IMG/VR virus record: IMGVR_UViG_3300031999_000009
Location: 1 to 64,000 of that record
Direction: 5' to 3' (one strand)
Origin: a virus
Length of the DNA: 64,000 nucleotides
How positions within the stretch are numbered: the first letter of the stretch is position 1; the number at the start of each line of letters is the position of its first letter. The notes under the pieces are model-generated. The model was not told the origin of the DNA, did no database searches, and worked only from the letters and a program-made list of their open reading frames with translations. Shown piece after piece: positions 32,074-42,800 of the stretch. Both the position numbers and the translations under genes were made by a program.

Positions 32074-35000
32074 ATGGCGCGCATCGGAGCGTTCGGCCCA
32101 CTTGTGGGTTACGACTCAGCAGACTGCGGCGCTAGCGGTTTCACGGCTGGAAACAGCGGCGCGCCCATGCCTCGCAACTCTCACGACGGCACGGGTATGG
32201 GCTACGCGCTTCGCTCCTACAGCAATAGCTTGATGTCGCCTCGCTATGGCGACAACGGCGTGACTCAGGTCGCCAAGCTTGCCGCTTACACACGCTTCTG
32301 GATGCGGATTCGCCGGTATCCGCGCGCGATTCCTACGGACCTTGTCGGAGAGTGTTCGTTCTTCGGTTGGCAAGGTAACCAGCAGGGCGGGCCAATGGCG
32401 ACGCTCTACCTCACTCCTGGTGGCCAGATTCGCGTGATGAACGAGGGAAACGCCCTCGCAGCGAACTACAACTCCATGTATCTGTCGCCACCCGTTCCGC
32501 TGAACGAATGGTTCAAATACGAAGTCGCAGTCATCCCCTCGCACAACGCCGGCGTCATCAAGTTTCGCGTGAGCCGTGAAGACGGCACCTACCTATTCGA
32601 CGCAGGGAACCTCGGCAGCAGCCTGCTTGAAGAAGGGATCAACGCCTGGAACGGTGTCACCAGCCAGCAAGTCGTCATCACGACGTTCGGTCGCCACGTC
32701 GGGTCGACGAATTTGGGGTGCGACCTCGACCTATCGCATGGGGCATGGGATGACGCTGATTTCCCTGTCGACTCAAGGATGTCGCTCGTTCCAGTGGTCG
32801 GGTTGGGCACGTATAACTTGTGGACCGGCGGTCGTCCCGACTGGCAGGCCCGTAACATGCAGAGCGGCAGCGGTGGCGCTGAGCAAGTATCCACGACAGC
32901 TGCGGCTGACTTCAACAACCGCCAGAGCTACCGACTGAAGAATCTGCGCGAGTGTGGAATCACAGGGAATATCTACCACTGGCGGATCGCGCTCAACAAC
33001 ACCGCAGGCGGCGCCAGCGGTGCGATTCGCTACTTCATCCGCATCAACGGCACCATTTACGAGACGCCAACGCTGAACACGGCAGGGTCGCCGCTGAACT
33101 GGCAATCATGGACCTTTTCCGGTGTCGTTATCACTCCAGACGACGATCTCGAAATCGGTGTCGGCGGCGGCAGCGCTGGCACGATGGGGATGGGCGGCAT
33201 GTGCCTGCTTGTCGACCACGACTCACCTATCACCGAATTCGCTGGTGGCGACTTCGAGATCCAGAATGTGTCTTGGGTTGGCACTGGAGGGGCTGGCCAG
33301 TCGGTGACGTTGCCGTTCATTCCCCACATGCTTCTGTGGTGGCCGCGCACGGACGTGACGATCGGTAGCGGGAGCTATCCACCCGGAGGCATGTGGTGGG
33401 ACACGCTGTCTGGGTGCCACGACCAGGCGTCTCCTGGCCCTCGCCGTGACCAGATCAGGGTCTTCGAAGACCGCGAGGCGCAGACGGCCACGCTCTCGAT
33501 CGTGGGCAACTACACCCACATGAACGCGGCAGGCATCACGTATGACTGCCTTTGCGTGCGCGATCCACAGAACCGTATTCACGCGCGCGGAAACATCTCC
33601 CAGCGCGCGCAGACGATTCCCGTGAATACCGACGATGCGGATTATCCCATCAACGCCGGCACGTCCACGCCAGAGTTGTTCAGCGTGTTCGCGCCGGAAG
33701 CGATGTTTCTCTATGGGGAGTCTGACAACACGTCCCTGACGGCCTACTTTCGCGGGCTGAAGCAATCGGGCGATGCCACGTTGCCGTGGGGCCCCGCCGT
33801 CGCCGTGACGGACGTGATTCAGGCATTGACCGCCAGTGGGTGGCAAGCTGGCACGCTTGCTTACCAGACGAATCAGATTGACGGCGTATTCATCGGGTTT
33901 CGCACGAATTCGTTCCAGACGTCGAGTCCATTCGCGATCGCGTTCTATCAGGGAGACGCGAGCGGCGGTGGGCTGGCGCCTGGGATCAATCGCACGATCC
34001 CGCTGGCGCTGGGCGGGAAAGTTCCAGAATGGGTCGTCGTCTTTCCCCCCACAAGCGCGCAGCGTTACATGAAGAGCGCCTTCACGCTCGGCAAGATTGT
34101 CGCCTCCTACAGCGAGTCCAACAAGGACAGCGCGGAGACGCTGAACGCTGCGGGCTTCACGCGGACGGCCCAGACGTTCCAGACATCAAACCCTGCTGGA
34201 TCAGTTGAGAAGATCACGTTCTATCTCAAGAAGACCGGCGTGCCGACTGGCACGATGCGGGCGAAGGTGTGGTTGACCAGCGCTGGAGCGCCGACCGGCG
34301 CACTCCAGATCGCATTGAGCGCCACCGTGGACGTGTCAACGCTTTCTGACTCAGCGTTCGCGCTCGTGGACTTCACGTTTCCGTCAGACGAGAAGATCGT
34401 CCTCCTCAACAACACCACCTATGCCGCGGTTCTCGAGTATCTCGGTGGCGATGCGTCGAACTACGTCGAGGTCGGACAAGACGCCAGCGCTCCTGCCGCG
34501 ACTGGGTCCAAATACAACTGGAACGGTGCGGTCTGGGCCATTGACACCGAAGATCTGTGCTTCTACGTGTATCTCGAGAGTGCTCGTGTCTGGGCCGCGG
34601 CCGGTGACACGACGAACGCGATCGTTGACTTGGTCGCGGACGGCGTGGTTGTCAACAACTCGCTGAACGATGGCGTGCTGCAGGGCTCCTACCCTGAGTC
34701 CAACTTCGCGGCCTCTACCGAGAAGCTCGACGGCAGCCCCACGGCGACCGCCCAGACCTTCACGTCGGCTTCGTCGGGAGAGCTCGCCTCTGCGATGTTC
34801 TACCTCAAGAAGACTGGTCTGCCACTGGGCACCTATGCGGCAAAGCTCTATGCGACGGTCGCTGGCGTGCCGACCGGCGCCGCGCTGGCGACGAGCGACG
34901 CGCAGTTGGCTGGCGATCTCGACAACACCAACTACGAGATGATTCGTCTCACGTTCACTGGCGCGAACCGGATCACGCTTGCTGCGGCGACCGTCTACGC

Positions 35001-36492
35001 CATCGCGATTGAATATACCGGCACGGCGTCCGACTACATCGACGTCGCCCAGGACAACACGGCCCCGACCCACGCGGGCGTCAAATACAATTTCACGGGG
35101 GCGTGGGCGAGCGATACCCCAGACCTGATCTTCTACCTGTTTACAGCCAGCGCCGGCTGGTATACCGCCCTGGCGTGGACGACCGGGCTCGACGCCTTGG
35201 GCGTGCTGCCGGACGGTCTGTGGCACAAGTTCTTGGTTGCTGGCCACGCGTGCAAGTCGATCGACTCATGGTATGTCGGTGGCATCAGGCAACCGACGTT
35301 CAGCGCCCAGGGCGACCCGGACACGGAAGCCTATTTCCTGATTCCCGGCTATTCTGCCTACGACAACGCCTTCGGCACGAACGTCACGACCGAGACGATC
35401 AATGGTCGCCTCTACACGGTGTGCTATGTGAAGGAGGGCGGGAACAGCCCGATCGACGTCGAGAGCATCCGAAATGGGTCGACACCGTTCTCGTTGAACG
35501 TGCAGGGCATTGAAGACGTGGGAAACGGGACTGGCACGGTCATCTCGCGTTCCTTCGACATCTACAAGCACGCGATGCAGAACTGGGTCTTCGGAGACTA
35601 CCAAGCGGGGGCCTGGCTGTCGACGCCGACGTTTCCTGATTCTGAGGGTGTCCTGTTGATGCGCGAGGAGAGCTTCAGCGAGGCGTCCGCGCTCTCCGCC
35701 CGTCGCGTCGGTGGAGGTTACGTTGGCGCCGGAGGGTTCGGGCTCGACGGCAATTTCATGTCGGTGCGCGAGGCCGTCCGCGTCCTGAACGTGTCCTGTG
35801 ACTGCGACTCCGGGCTCAATCGCCTGTGCCAGTTCTTCGTCTCCATGACCGACGACGCGGCGGCTGTGCTTACAGCTAGCCCCGTCTTCGTGGACGCGGA
35901 TGATGTGAAGCGCGGATCGTTCTCTGTTGATGACGATTTCGCGAATCACTTCAACGTGGTGCCCTTCGCTTACGCGAAGGACTACGTGTCCGGGTCGAAG
36001 ACGCCGTGGCGTGGGGTTGATGAAGCTCGCGACCAGGCGTCCATTGACGGCTACGAAGACACACTGACCATGCCCGTTCAAGAGCTGGGCTTCGTGCGTG
36101 ATCAAGTCACCGCCTCGGATATTGCACATCGGAAACTGCTGCGCCACAAAGATCCGCCGCGTCGCGTGCAGTTCACGACGCCTGTGCAGGGCTACAACGC
36201 GGAGCTCGGAGACGTTCGCCTGCTCTCTCACTACGAAGGTGTCGGCGCGACCGGGTGGAGTCGCCAGCCTCTGCGCGTGCATCGCCACGCCGCCAACCTG
36301 AACGACGACACGGTGCAGTTCGAGTGCTACGACTTGAGTCGTCTGTTCGAGTCGGCGTTCATCCTCGGCAACGAGGTCGTGCTGAACCCATCGTGGGCGG
36401 CAGCCCCGCCGCTGGATCGCGTCTATGGCTACTTGGCTGACGAGACAACTGAGGTCTTCTCAGACGGCGAACCTGGGAAGCGAGTGCGCTGA
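32074..36492 (+). CDS. Tail hub/receptor-binding paralog 1, 1472 aa
   Basis: Starts MARI. Domains: LamG/concanavalin-like N-terminus (~60-250); jelly-roll regions around 260-640 with a FVGTGG-type motif; two copies of an ~155-residue beta domain (SYSESNKDSAETLN...; SYPESNFAASTEKL...) at ~676-840 and ~873-1025. The C-terminal hub domain (~1049-1472) is shared with paralogs 2 and 3, starting GLWHKFLVAGHACKSIDSWYVGG and ending FSDGEPGKRVR. The two extra domains make it the longest copy. Likely part of the tail tip that contacts the cell surface. Confidence 0.7.
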   Translation: MARIGAFGPLVGYDSADCGASGFTAGNSGAPMPRNSHDGTGMGYALRSYSNSLMSPRYGDNGVTQVAKLAAYTRFWMRIRRYPRAIPTDLVGECSFFGWQGNQQGGPMATLYLTPGGQIRVMNEGNALAANYNSMYLSPPVPLNEWFKYEVAVIPSHNAGVIKFRVSREDGTYLFDAGNLGSSLLEEGINAWNGVTSQQVVITTFGRHVGSTNLGCDLDLSHGAWDDADFPVDSRMSLVPVVGLGTYNLWTGGRPDWQARNMQSGSGGAEQVSTTAAADFNNRQSYRLKNLRECGITGNIYHWRIALNNTAGGASGAIRYFIRINGTIYETPTLNTAGSPLNWQSWTFSGVVITPDDDLEIGVGGGSAGTMGMGGMCLLVDHDSPITEFAGGDFEIQNVSWVGTGGAGQSVTLPFIPHMLLWWPRTDVTIGSGSYPPGGMWWDTLSGCHDQASPGPRRDQIRVFEDREAQTATLSIVGNYTHMNAAGITYDCLCVRDPQNRIHARGNISQRAQTIPVNTDDADYPINAGTSTPELFSVFAPEAMFLYGESDNTSLTAYFRGLKQSGDATLPWGPAVAVTDVIQALTASGWQAGTLAYQTNQIDGVFIGFRTNSFQTSSPFAIAFYQGDASGGGLAPGINRTIPLALGGKVPEWVVVFPPTSAQRYMKSAFTLGKIVASYSESNKDSAETLNAAGFTRTAQTFQTSNPAGSVEKITFYLKKTGVPTGTMRAKVWLTSAGAPTGALQIALSATVDVSTLSDSAFALVDFTFPSDEKIVLLNNTTYAAVLEYLGGDASNYVEVGQDASAPAATGSKYNWNGAVWAIDTEDLCFYVYLESARVWAAAGDTTNAIVDLVADGVVVNNSLNDGVLQGSYPESNFAASTEKLDGSPTATAQTFTSASSGELASAMFYLKKTGLPLGTYAAKLYATVAGVPTGAALATSDAQLAGDLDNTNYEMIRLTFTGANRITLAAATVYAIAIEYTGTASDYIDVAQDNTAPTHAGVKYNFTGAWASDTPDLIFYLFTASAGWYTALAWTTGLDALGVLPDGLWHKFLVAGHACKSIDSWYVGGIRQPTFSAQGDPDTEAYFLIPGYSAYDNAFGTNVTTETINGRLYTVCYVKEGGNSPIDVESIRNGSTPFSLNVQGIEDVGNGTGTVISRSFDIYKHAMQNWVFGDYQAGAWLSTPTFPDSEGVLLMREESFSEASALSARRVGGGYVGAGGFGLDGNFMSVREAVRVLNVSCDCDSGLNRLCQFFVSMTDDAAAVLTASPVFVDADDVKRGSFSVDDDFANHFNVVPFAYAKDYVSGSKTPWRGVDEARDQASIDGYEDTLTMPVQELGFVRDQVTASDIAHRKLLRHKDPPRRVQFTTPVQGYNAELGDVRLLSHYEGVGATGWSRQPLRVHRHAANLNDDTVQFECYDLSRLFESAFILGNEVVLNPSWAAAPPLDRVYGYLADETTEVFSDGEPGKRVR

Positions 36493-39400
36493 TGGCCCGC
36501 ATTGCGGTCTGCGGATTCGAAATTCCATCGGCCGGCGCCGAGGCTTTGCAGGCTGGCGCGCAGGGCGCCGGAGACAATGGTCGGTGTGGCGGTGTCGCGT
36601 TCACGATGGACAACATCCGGGTTGGCAGCAGCCGAAACTACCGGGTGGACTTCAACAACATCGGGACTATCTACGTTCGTTTCTATATTCGATTCCGAGA
36701 ATACCCGGTCGCAGGGACTGGCGCTCCAGTCGCGACGACTGGCACTGTCATCTTCGTGGCGGACGGATCGATCGAGGGAGGGGCCGGCGAGTTCTACATG
36801 ACCGCTGAGTATGGTGGATCGCTGAAATGTTGGTCGGATGGGAACGCGGCAGCTCCGACACAAATGGGCGCCTCCACCCAGACGATGGCGCTCAACAAGT
36901 GGTATCGGGTCAATCTGACGCTCGCGTGGGGGAACGGCTCGGTTAATTCGGGCTCTGCCATTGTGGCCATCACAGACCCAGACGACCTGGACCACCCCAC
37001 GTCGACGCTGCACAGAAACGGCGCCAACGTGAACGGTATCAATTCGAATGGCACCATCACCGGGATCTACATGGGGTCGCAAAGCTCGACGCTTCCCGTC
37101 AACGGGGGCAAGATCGACTTTGACGACCTTGTTGTGGATAACGCCAGCGCACCGGGCCCAGGGTTCATCACGCTGTGTCGAATTGTTGGCCAGGGTTCTT
37201 ACAATGGATGGGGAGCCCCAGACTATCGAGGGATGAGAAAGTTCCCCATCGACACCATCGCTCCATTCGGCTGTTCGACAACCACTGCTGGCGACCGCGT
37301 TTCGTTCCAAGTGGAGTCGCCAGGCGCGGCGCTCGGCGTGACTGGCACGATCAATGTGCTTCGCATGATTGCCCACGGCTCGCTCTCTAAATCCAACTGG
37401 CGGCTGATACTCCGCGCTAACGGCGTGGAGTCTTCGTCTCCGCTTCAGGCTGCGTCGCCTACGGGCAATTGGAAGAGCATCCTGACAGGCCAATTCCAAG
37501 GTGGTTGGTGGTTCGACGGGCCCATCGCCCCCGGTGGCACTTACGAAGTAGGCATAGATGGTGGCGATACTCCCGCTGGGTCGGATTCTTGCCAATTCCT
37601 CGGCCTCATCGTCGAGCATTCCTCGCCGGATTGGACACCGCCGATTGAGACTGGCGACATCCAGATCAAACGCGGAAGTTTCGTTGGCACTGGCGCGAAC
37701 TTCATCGACGTGGCCATCGGGTTCGCCACGCCTGCTCGACCCACGGCGATCTTCGCTCGAATTTCATCTGGCGACACAGGGGCATTCTGGTGTCAGGCGA
37801 ATGGTCGCCGCGGCGAATACTCCACGCGCTTTAATGATGGCAACACGCTGGCCGGCATTGCACACGTCGATACAGACGTGTTCACACTGGCGAAGCTGAA
37901 CGGCCTGAACAATCTTGGCGCCACGATTTACTGGCTGGCAATTTCCGACCCGGAGAAGCGGATGGTCGAGTCCGTCACGCGTGACTCGACTGGCGATGAC
38001 ACTGACAACGACGTCGTCAAGCTGACTCAACCAGGCTTCGTGATTGAGGCCATGATCGCGACGGGTCAGTCCGACGTGGTGACGACCACGTTTTCGCATT
38101 ACAAAGGGTTGCAGCATGGTGATCTCAGTAGCCATTTGAACCAGAACCTGGCCCCGCAGGCCGATGCGATTCAGAGAATGGGCACTGGAGAGTTCGAGCT
38201 CGGCCTCCTGTCAGGCTTTGGGAGCTTCAACGTCACGCGCGTCCCAGCGATGTGCTTTCGCCGCGCTGGTGTGTTCTACGTGAACACCCTCTGCGAGATC
38301 GGTAGCTACGTCGGCGACAACACCATTGGACGGGTCATCCCGTTCACGTGGAACGCGACCGCTCTTGGCATGCTGTTGGTGGTCCCGTCCGTGGTGACGA
38401 CGAAGCGCGCGCTGCGATGGGGGATGGCCGCCACCAACAACGAATGGAACGCCACGGGCGCCTTCGCCACGGGCATCACGGCGGCTGACCATACAGGATT
38501 CACGGTCAGCACCGTCACGAATAATTTCAATGCGACCGGCGTGACGTATCACTACTTGGCCTTTGCCGACGGTGTCGACGCGGCGCCGTTCGTGCCGTTC
38601 CTGCCCGCCGGCGTCTGGCACGAGTATTTGGTTGCCGGCCACGCGGTGAAGTCCATCGACTCGTGGTATGTGGGCGGCGTGCGCCAGGAGATCGCGAGCG
38701 CGGAAGGCGACCCCGATCTCGATGCCTATTTCCTCATCCCTGGATATTCAGCCTGGTCTGCAGTCTTCGGTGCTGGCGCCGCGCCTCGACAGGTCGTTCG
38801 AAACGGGCATACCTACACGCTGATCTACGTGAAAGAGGGCGGCGTCAGCCCGCTCGACATCGAAGCGATCCGTGGAGGCACGACGCCGATCACGCTCAAC
38901 GTGCAGGGGGTCGAGACGGTTGGCGACACCACGGGCACGGTGATTCAGGACTCGCTCGATATCTACAAGCACCTGATGCAGAACTGGATCTTTGGCGACT
39001 ACCAAACGGGCGCATGGTTGGCGACGCCGACGTTCCCAGATAGCGACGGGTTGCCCATGATGTTCGAGCCGAGCTTCGACGCCGCCAAGACGCTCGCGTC
39101 AAGCCGCGTGGGCGGAGGCTATGTGGGCGCGGGAGGGTTCGGGCTCGAGGGCGCCTTCATCAACATCCGAGAAGCCATCCGTGTGCTGAATCTGTCGTGC
39201 GACGTTGACGCTGGCCTGAACCGCCGCTGCCAGTTCTTCGTGGCTATGACCGACGATTCTGCGACGGCGTTGAACTATTCCCAGGAATTGGTTGACGCGA
39301 ATGATGTCGTGCGTGGGTCGCTGGACGTCTTAGACGACTTCTCCAACCACTTCAACATCATCCCGTTCGTCTACGCCCGCGACTACGTGGGCGGGTCCAA

Positions 39401-39890
39401 CACGCCCTGGCGCGGCACCGACGAAGTGCGCTCGGCTGAGTCGATTGTCACCTACGAAATGTCACTCGTGATGACGTCGCAGGAATTGGCCTTCGTGCGC
39501 GACCAGGCGACTGCCATCGACATTGCCAGGCGGAAGTTGATCCGACACAAAGACCCGCCTCGGACGGCACGATTCCGCATGCACGTGGGCGGCAACAACG
39601 TCGATCTCGGAGACGTCAGACTCCTGACGCACTACGGCGGGATCGGCGGGTCTGGCTGGTCGCAGCAGCCCCTGCGCGTGCAGCGTCACACGGTGGCGCC
39701 TGACAATACCGTTGAGTTCGAGTGCCTTGACTTGAGCCGCCTGTTCGAAGCCGTCTTCATTCTCGGCGACGAGCTGGTGTTGCCATCGTCCTGGCCGGCG
39801 GCCTCGACCGCGCAGCGACTCTATGGCTACTTGGCCGACGAGCTCACGGCCGAATTCTCCACCGGCGATCCCGGAAAGCGGGTGCGGTAG
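36492..39890 (+). CDS. Tail hub/receptor-binding paralog 2, 1132 aa
   Basis: Starts MARIAVCGFEIPSAG at the stop of paralog 1 (TGATG). LamG-like N-terminal domain (~1-220, with YVRFYIRFREYP and KIDFDDLVVDN), middle beta domains with FVGTGANFIDV, and the common C-terminal hub domain from ~707, ending FSTGDPGKRVR. The tandem arrangement and matching termini show duplication followed by divergence of the N-terminal binding domains. Confidence 0.7.
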   Translation: MARIAVCGFEIPSAGAEALQAGAQGAGDNGRCGGVAFTMDNIRVGSSRNYRVDFNNIGTIYVRFYIRFREYPVAGTGAPVATTGTVIFVADGSIEGGAGEFYMTAEYGGSLKCWSDGNAAAPTQMGASTQTMALNKWYRVNLTLAWGNGSVNSGSAIVAITDPDDLDHPTSTLHRNGANVNGINSNGTITGIYMGSQSSTLPVNGGKIDFDDLVVDNASAPGPGFITLCRIVGQGSYNGWGAPDYRGMRKFPIDTIAPFGCSTTTAGDRVSFQVESPGAALGVTGTINVLRMIAHGSLSKSNWRLILRANGVESSSPLQAASPTGNWKSILTGQFQGGWWFDGPIAPGGTYEVGIDGGDTPAGSDSCQFLGLIVEHSSPDWTPPIETGDIQIKRGSFVGTGANFIDVAIGFATPARPTAIFARISSGDTGAFWCQANGRRGEYSTRFNDGNTLAGIAHVDTDVFTLAKLNGLNNLGATIYWLAISDPEKRMVESVTRDSTGDDTDNDVVKLTQPGFVIEAMIATGQSDVVTTTFSHYKGLQHGDLSSHLNQNLAPQADAIQRMGTGEFELGLLSGFGSFNVTRVPAMCFRRAGVFYVNTLCEIGSYVGDNTIGRVIPFTWNATALGMLLVVPSVVTTKRALRWGMAATNNEWNATGAFATGITAADHTGFTVSTVTNNFNATGVTYHYLAFADGVDAAPFVPFLPAGVWHEYLVAGHAVKSIDSWYVGGVRQEIASAEGDPDLDAYFLIPGYSAWSAVFGAGAAPRQVVRNGHTYTLIYVKEGGVSPLDIEAIRGGTTPITLNVQGVETVGDTTGTVIQDSLDIYKHLMQNWIFGDYQTGAWLATPTFPDSDGLPMMFEPSFDAAKTLASSRVGGGYVGAGGFGLEGAFINIREAIRVLNLSCDVDAGLNRRCQFFVAMTDDSATALNYSQELVDANDVVRGSLDVLDDFSNHFNIIPFVYARDYVGGSNTPWRGTDEVRSAESIVTYEMSLVMTSQELAFVRDQATAIDIARRKLIRHKDPPRTARFRMHVGGNNVDLGDVRLLTHYGGIGGSGWSQQPLRVQRHTVAPDNTVEFECLDLSRLFEAVFILGDELVLPSSWPAASTAQRLYGYLADELTAEFSTGDPGKRVR

Positions 39891-42800
39891 ATGGCTCGCA
39901 TCCTCACGTCTGGCTTTGAGCTGTCAGGCACGGGAGGGTCTGGCGAGGGCTGGGGCTTCGCCCGCGCGAGCGACAACGTCACGTCTGGGCGGCTCGGTGG
40001 TCGCTGTGCTGCGCTGTCCGGTTACAGTTCCGGTGTTGCTGGCGTGGTGGGGTCGAGTAACTCGTTCAACACCCAGGCGCAGGAGTTCTGGATTCGGTTC
40101 TACCTCTACGTCGACACGCTTCCAGGGCCAGGCGGCTTGCGCATCCTCGGCGGCTTCGGCTCTGGCGATCCCGGATCTGAGCATGCTTGGTATTTGGTGC
40201 TGACTTCCGCCGGAAGGCTGGATGGCTACAACGACGGCGCTGACGTGCGCACCAAGATCGGAACAGGCTCGTCCGTGCTCAGCGTTGGCCGGTGGTATCG
40301 GATCAACGTCCACGTCCGATTCAGGGATCGGGTCGGGAACAACTCCAACAATCTGTCAGTGACGATTGACGGCGGGCTCGACTGGAGTGTTTCTACTACT
40401 GGCGCCCTGAGTGGCGGGTTGAACTTCTGGACGGTGAACCAGGACACTTCAACCGCTTCCACGTTCGGCACCGGGCTGTCGATCAACCCATTCAACGCCA
40501 CGGACGCAGAACGCGACGGCGGCTTCGTGCTGATCGACGATCTCGTTGCTGACAACGCTTTCATTCCGGGCGCTGGTGGCGTCACGCTCTTGCATGTGAC
40601 GGGGCAGGGCACCGACAACGCCTGGACGACATCTGGAGACTGGCGAAACGTGGTGGCGGCTCCTCCACGCAAGGGCCAGAACCTGTCGAATAGCACAGCG
40701 TCTGCGTTGGCGACGACTTTCACCATCGAAAGTATGGCCAGCAAAGGCTTGGCTGGCGTCACGATCAAGTCCGCTCGCCTACTTCTGGCTGGGCGACCTA
40801 TCCGGGCTAACTGGAGCTATCGACTTCGAAGGAACGGCGCGGTAATTGACAGTCCGCTGACTGGCGCCGGCATTGAAGGTTGGTTCACGAAGTCGCCCGG
40901 TGATATTGGGAGTGGCACGAGCGGTTGGTTTCTCGACGTCGGCACGGTCCCGCTGTCCACGACAGACGTGCTTGAGATTGGCGTCGTTGACGGACCCGCC
41001 GGCGCTGGCACCTCGTTTCTTTACGGCGCCTACCTGGTGGTCGATTGGGAGGGCGCCGACCCGGCAACGTCCGTGCTGAACGGCACAATCAAAACCGTGT
41101 CCGGAACCTACGTGGGCAACGGCACGTCGCAGCTCGTTGCGTTCGCCGATCCTACGTTCAAGCCCACGCTGTTGTTCATTGCCGGCGACAATAACGGGGC
41201 CGGCGACCGGGTCATCTGGTGCGATGGCTGGGGCGCGGAGGGCGACGGCGCCGTGCGCTGGTCCACTTCAGATTCCTCGGTTGCCGATCTTGTGCGCGCG
41301 ACGACCGGCAGCTTCAGTGTCAAGGGTGCATCGAACTCACTCAACCAGTCCGCCGAGACGTATCGGTATTTCGCTGTTCGCGATGAAGCCGGACGGTTCA
41401 CGCGGAGCGGCATGCGCGCGGTGAACGTCTTCGGTGGCACTGGCGACAATTGGAACGTGCCGCTTAATGTCGGGCTTGTGGCCCCGTCGTTCCGTGTGGA
41501 TGCCCTGCTGGCTTATGGACAGTTTTTCGGAGTGTCCAACCAGGTGCTCTACCGAGACACATTCTACACAGGCGATTCGTCGTCGGTGATGGCGACAAAC
41601 ACCTCGCCTGTAGCTGACGGAATCCAATCGCTCGGCATCAACACGTTCCAGATGGGCAAGCTCCACACGGTCGGTGGCAGCACAGACACCACGGCCTGGC
41701 TCGCCATGAGCAACCAGGCGAGCTTGTTCACGCTGCGTCGCTTGTTGACGGTCGGAACCTACACAGGAGACGGCTCCGGCGCTCGCGTGATTCCAGTCGC
41801 CGGCTTGGATGTAAATCCGTCCTTCCTGTTCGTGGTCCCAGAAAGCGCCGGGCTGCGCTACTACCGTTTCTTCGCCGATGGCGCTGGCGCGAACTCTCGT
41901 GACTGGATCGCCGGCAACGCCGTCGCCACCGCCATCACCGCGTTCGATACGGTGGCGCAGTTCAGCGTGTCGTCGACGCTGAACGTCGCAGGCACGGTGT
42001 ATCACTACGTGATGTTCGGCGAGGGCGATGACCCCAGCGGCGTCCCGCCAGAGGGGTTGTGGCACGAATTCCTCGTGTGTGGTCACGCGGTGAAGGCGGT
42101 CGAGTCCTGGTATATCGGCGGTGTGCGCCAAGAGGTCGCGAGCGCGGAAGGCAGCCCCACGGACGCCTATTTCCTTGTGCCGGGCTATTCCGCGTGGAAC
42201 GTGGCATTCCCCGGTGTGACCACCGTGACGCGAAACGGTCGGCGTTACACCGTGATCTACCTGAAGGAAGGCGGCACGAGCCCACTCGACGTGGAGGCGA
42301 TCCGCGCGGGCGATACTCCGCTCACAGTGAACGTCCAAGGCATTGAGGACGTGGGCGACGGTAGCGGCGCGCTCGTGACCAACGCCATGGCGGCCTACCG
42401 GCACGCGATGCAGAACTGGGTCTTGGGAAACTACCAGGCTGGAAGCTGGCTCGCTTCGCCGACGTTTCCAGACTCAGAGCTCGTCTCCATGATCGACGAG
42501 GTGAGCTTCACGGTCGCTGACGAAGCCGCACAACTGCGCCTTCCTGGTGGCTACGTGGTCGCCGGCGCGGTGGGGTTCGACGGCAACTTCGTCAGCGTTC
42601 GTGACTTCGTGCGGCAATTGAACGCGTCGTTCGATGTCGACTCTGGCCTGAACAGACGTTGCCAGTTCTTCGTGTCGATGATCGACGATTCCGTCAGCGG
42701 ACTGACGCCACAGCTTGAATTGAGCGACGTGGCTGATGTGCTGAGGGGGTCGTTCGAGGTTGACGACGACTTCGCTGCGCAGTTCAACATCATCCCGTAT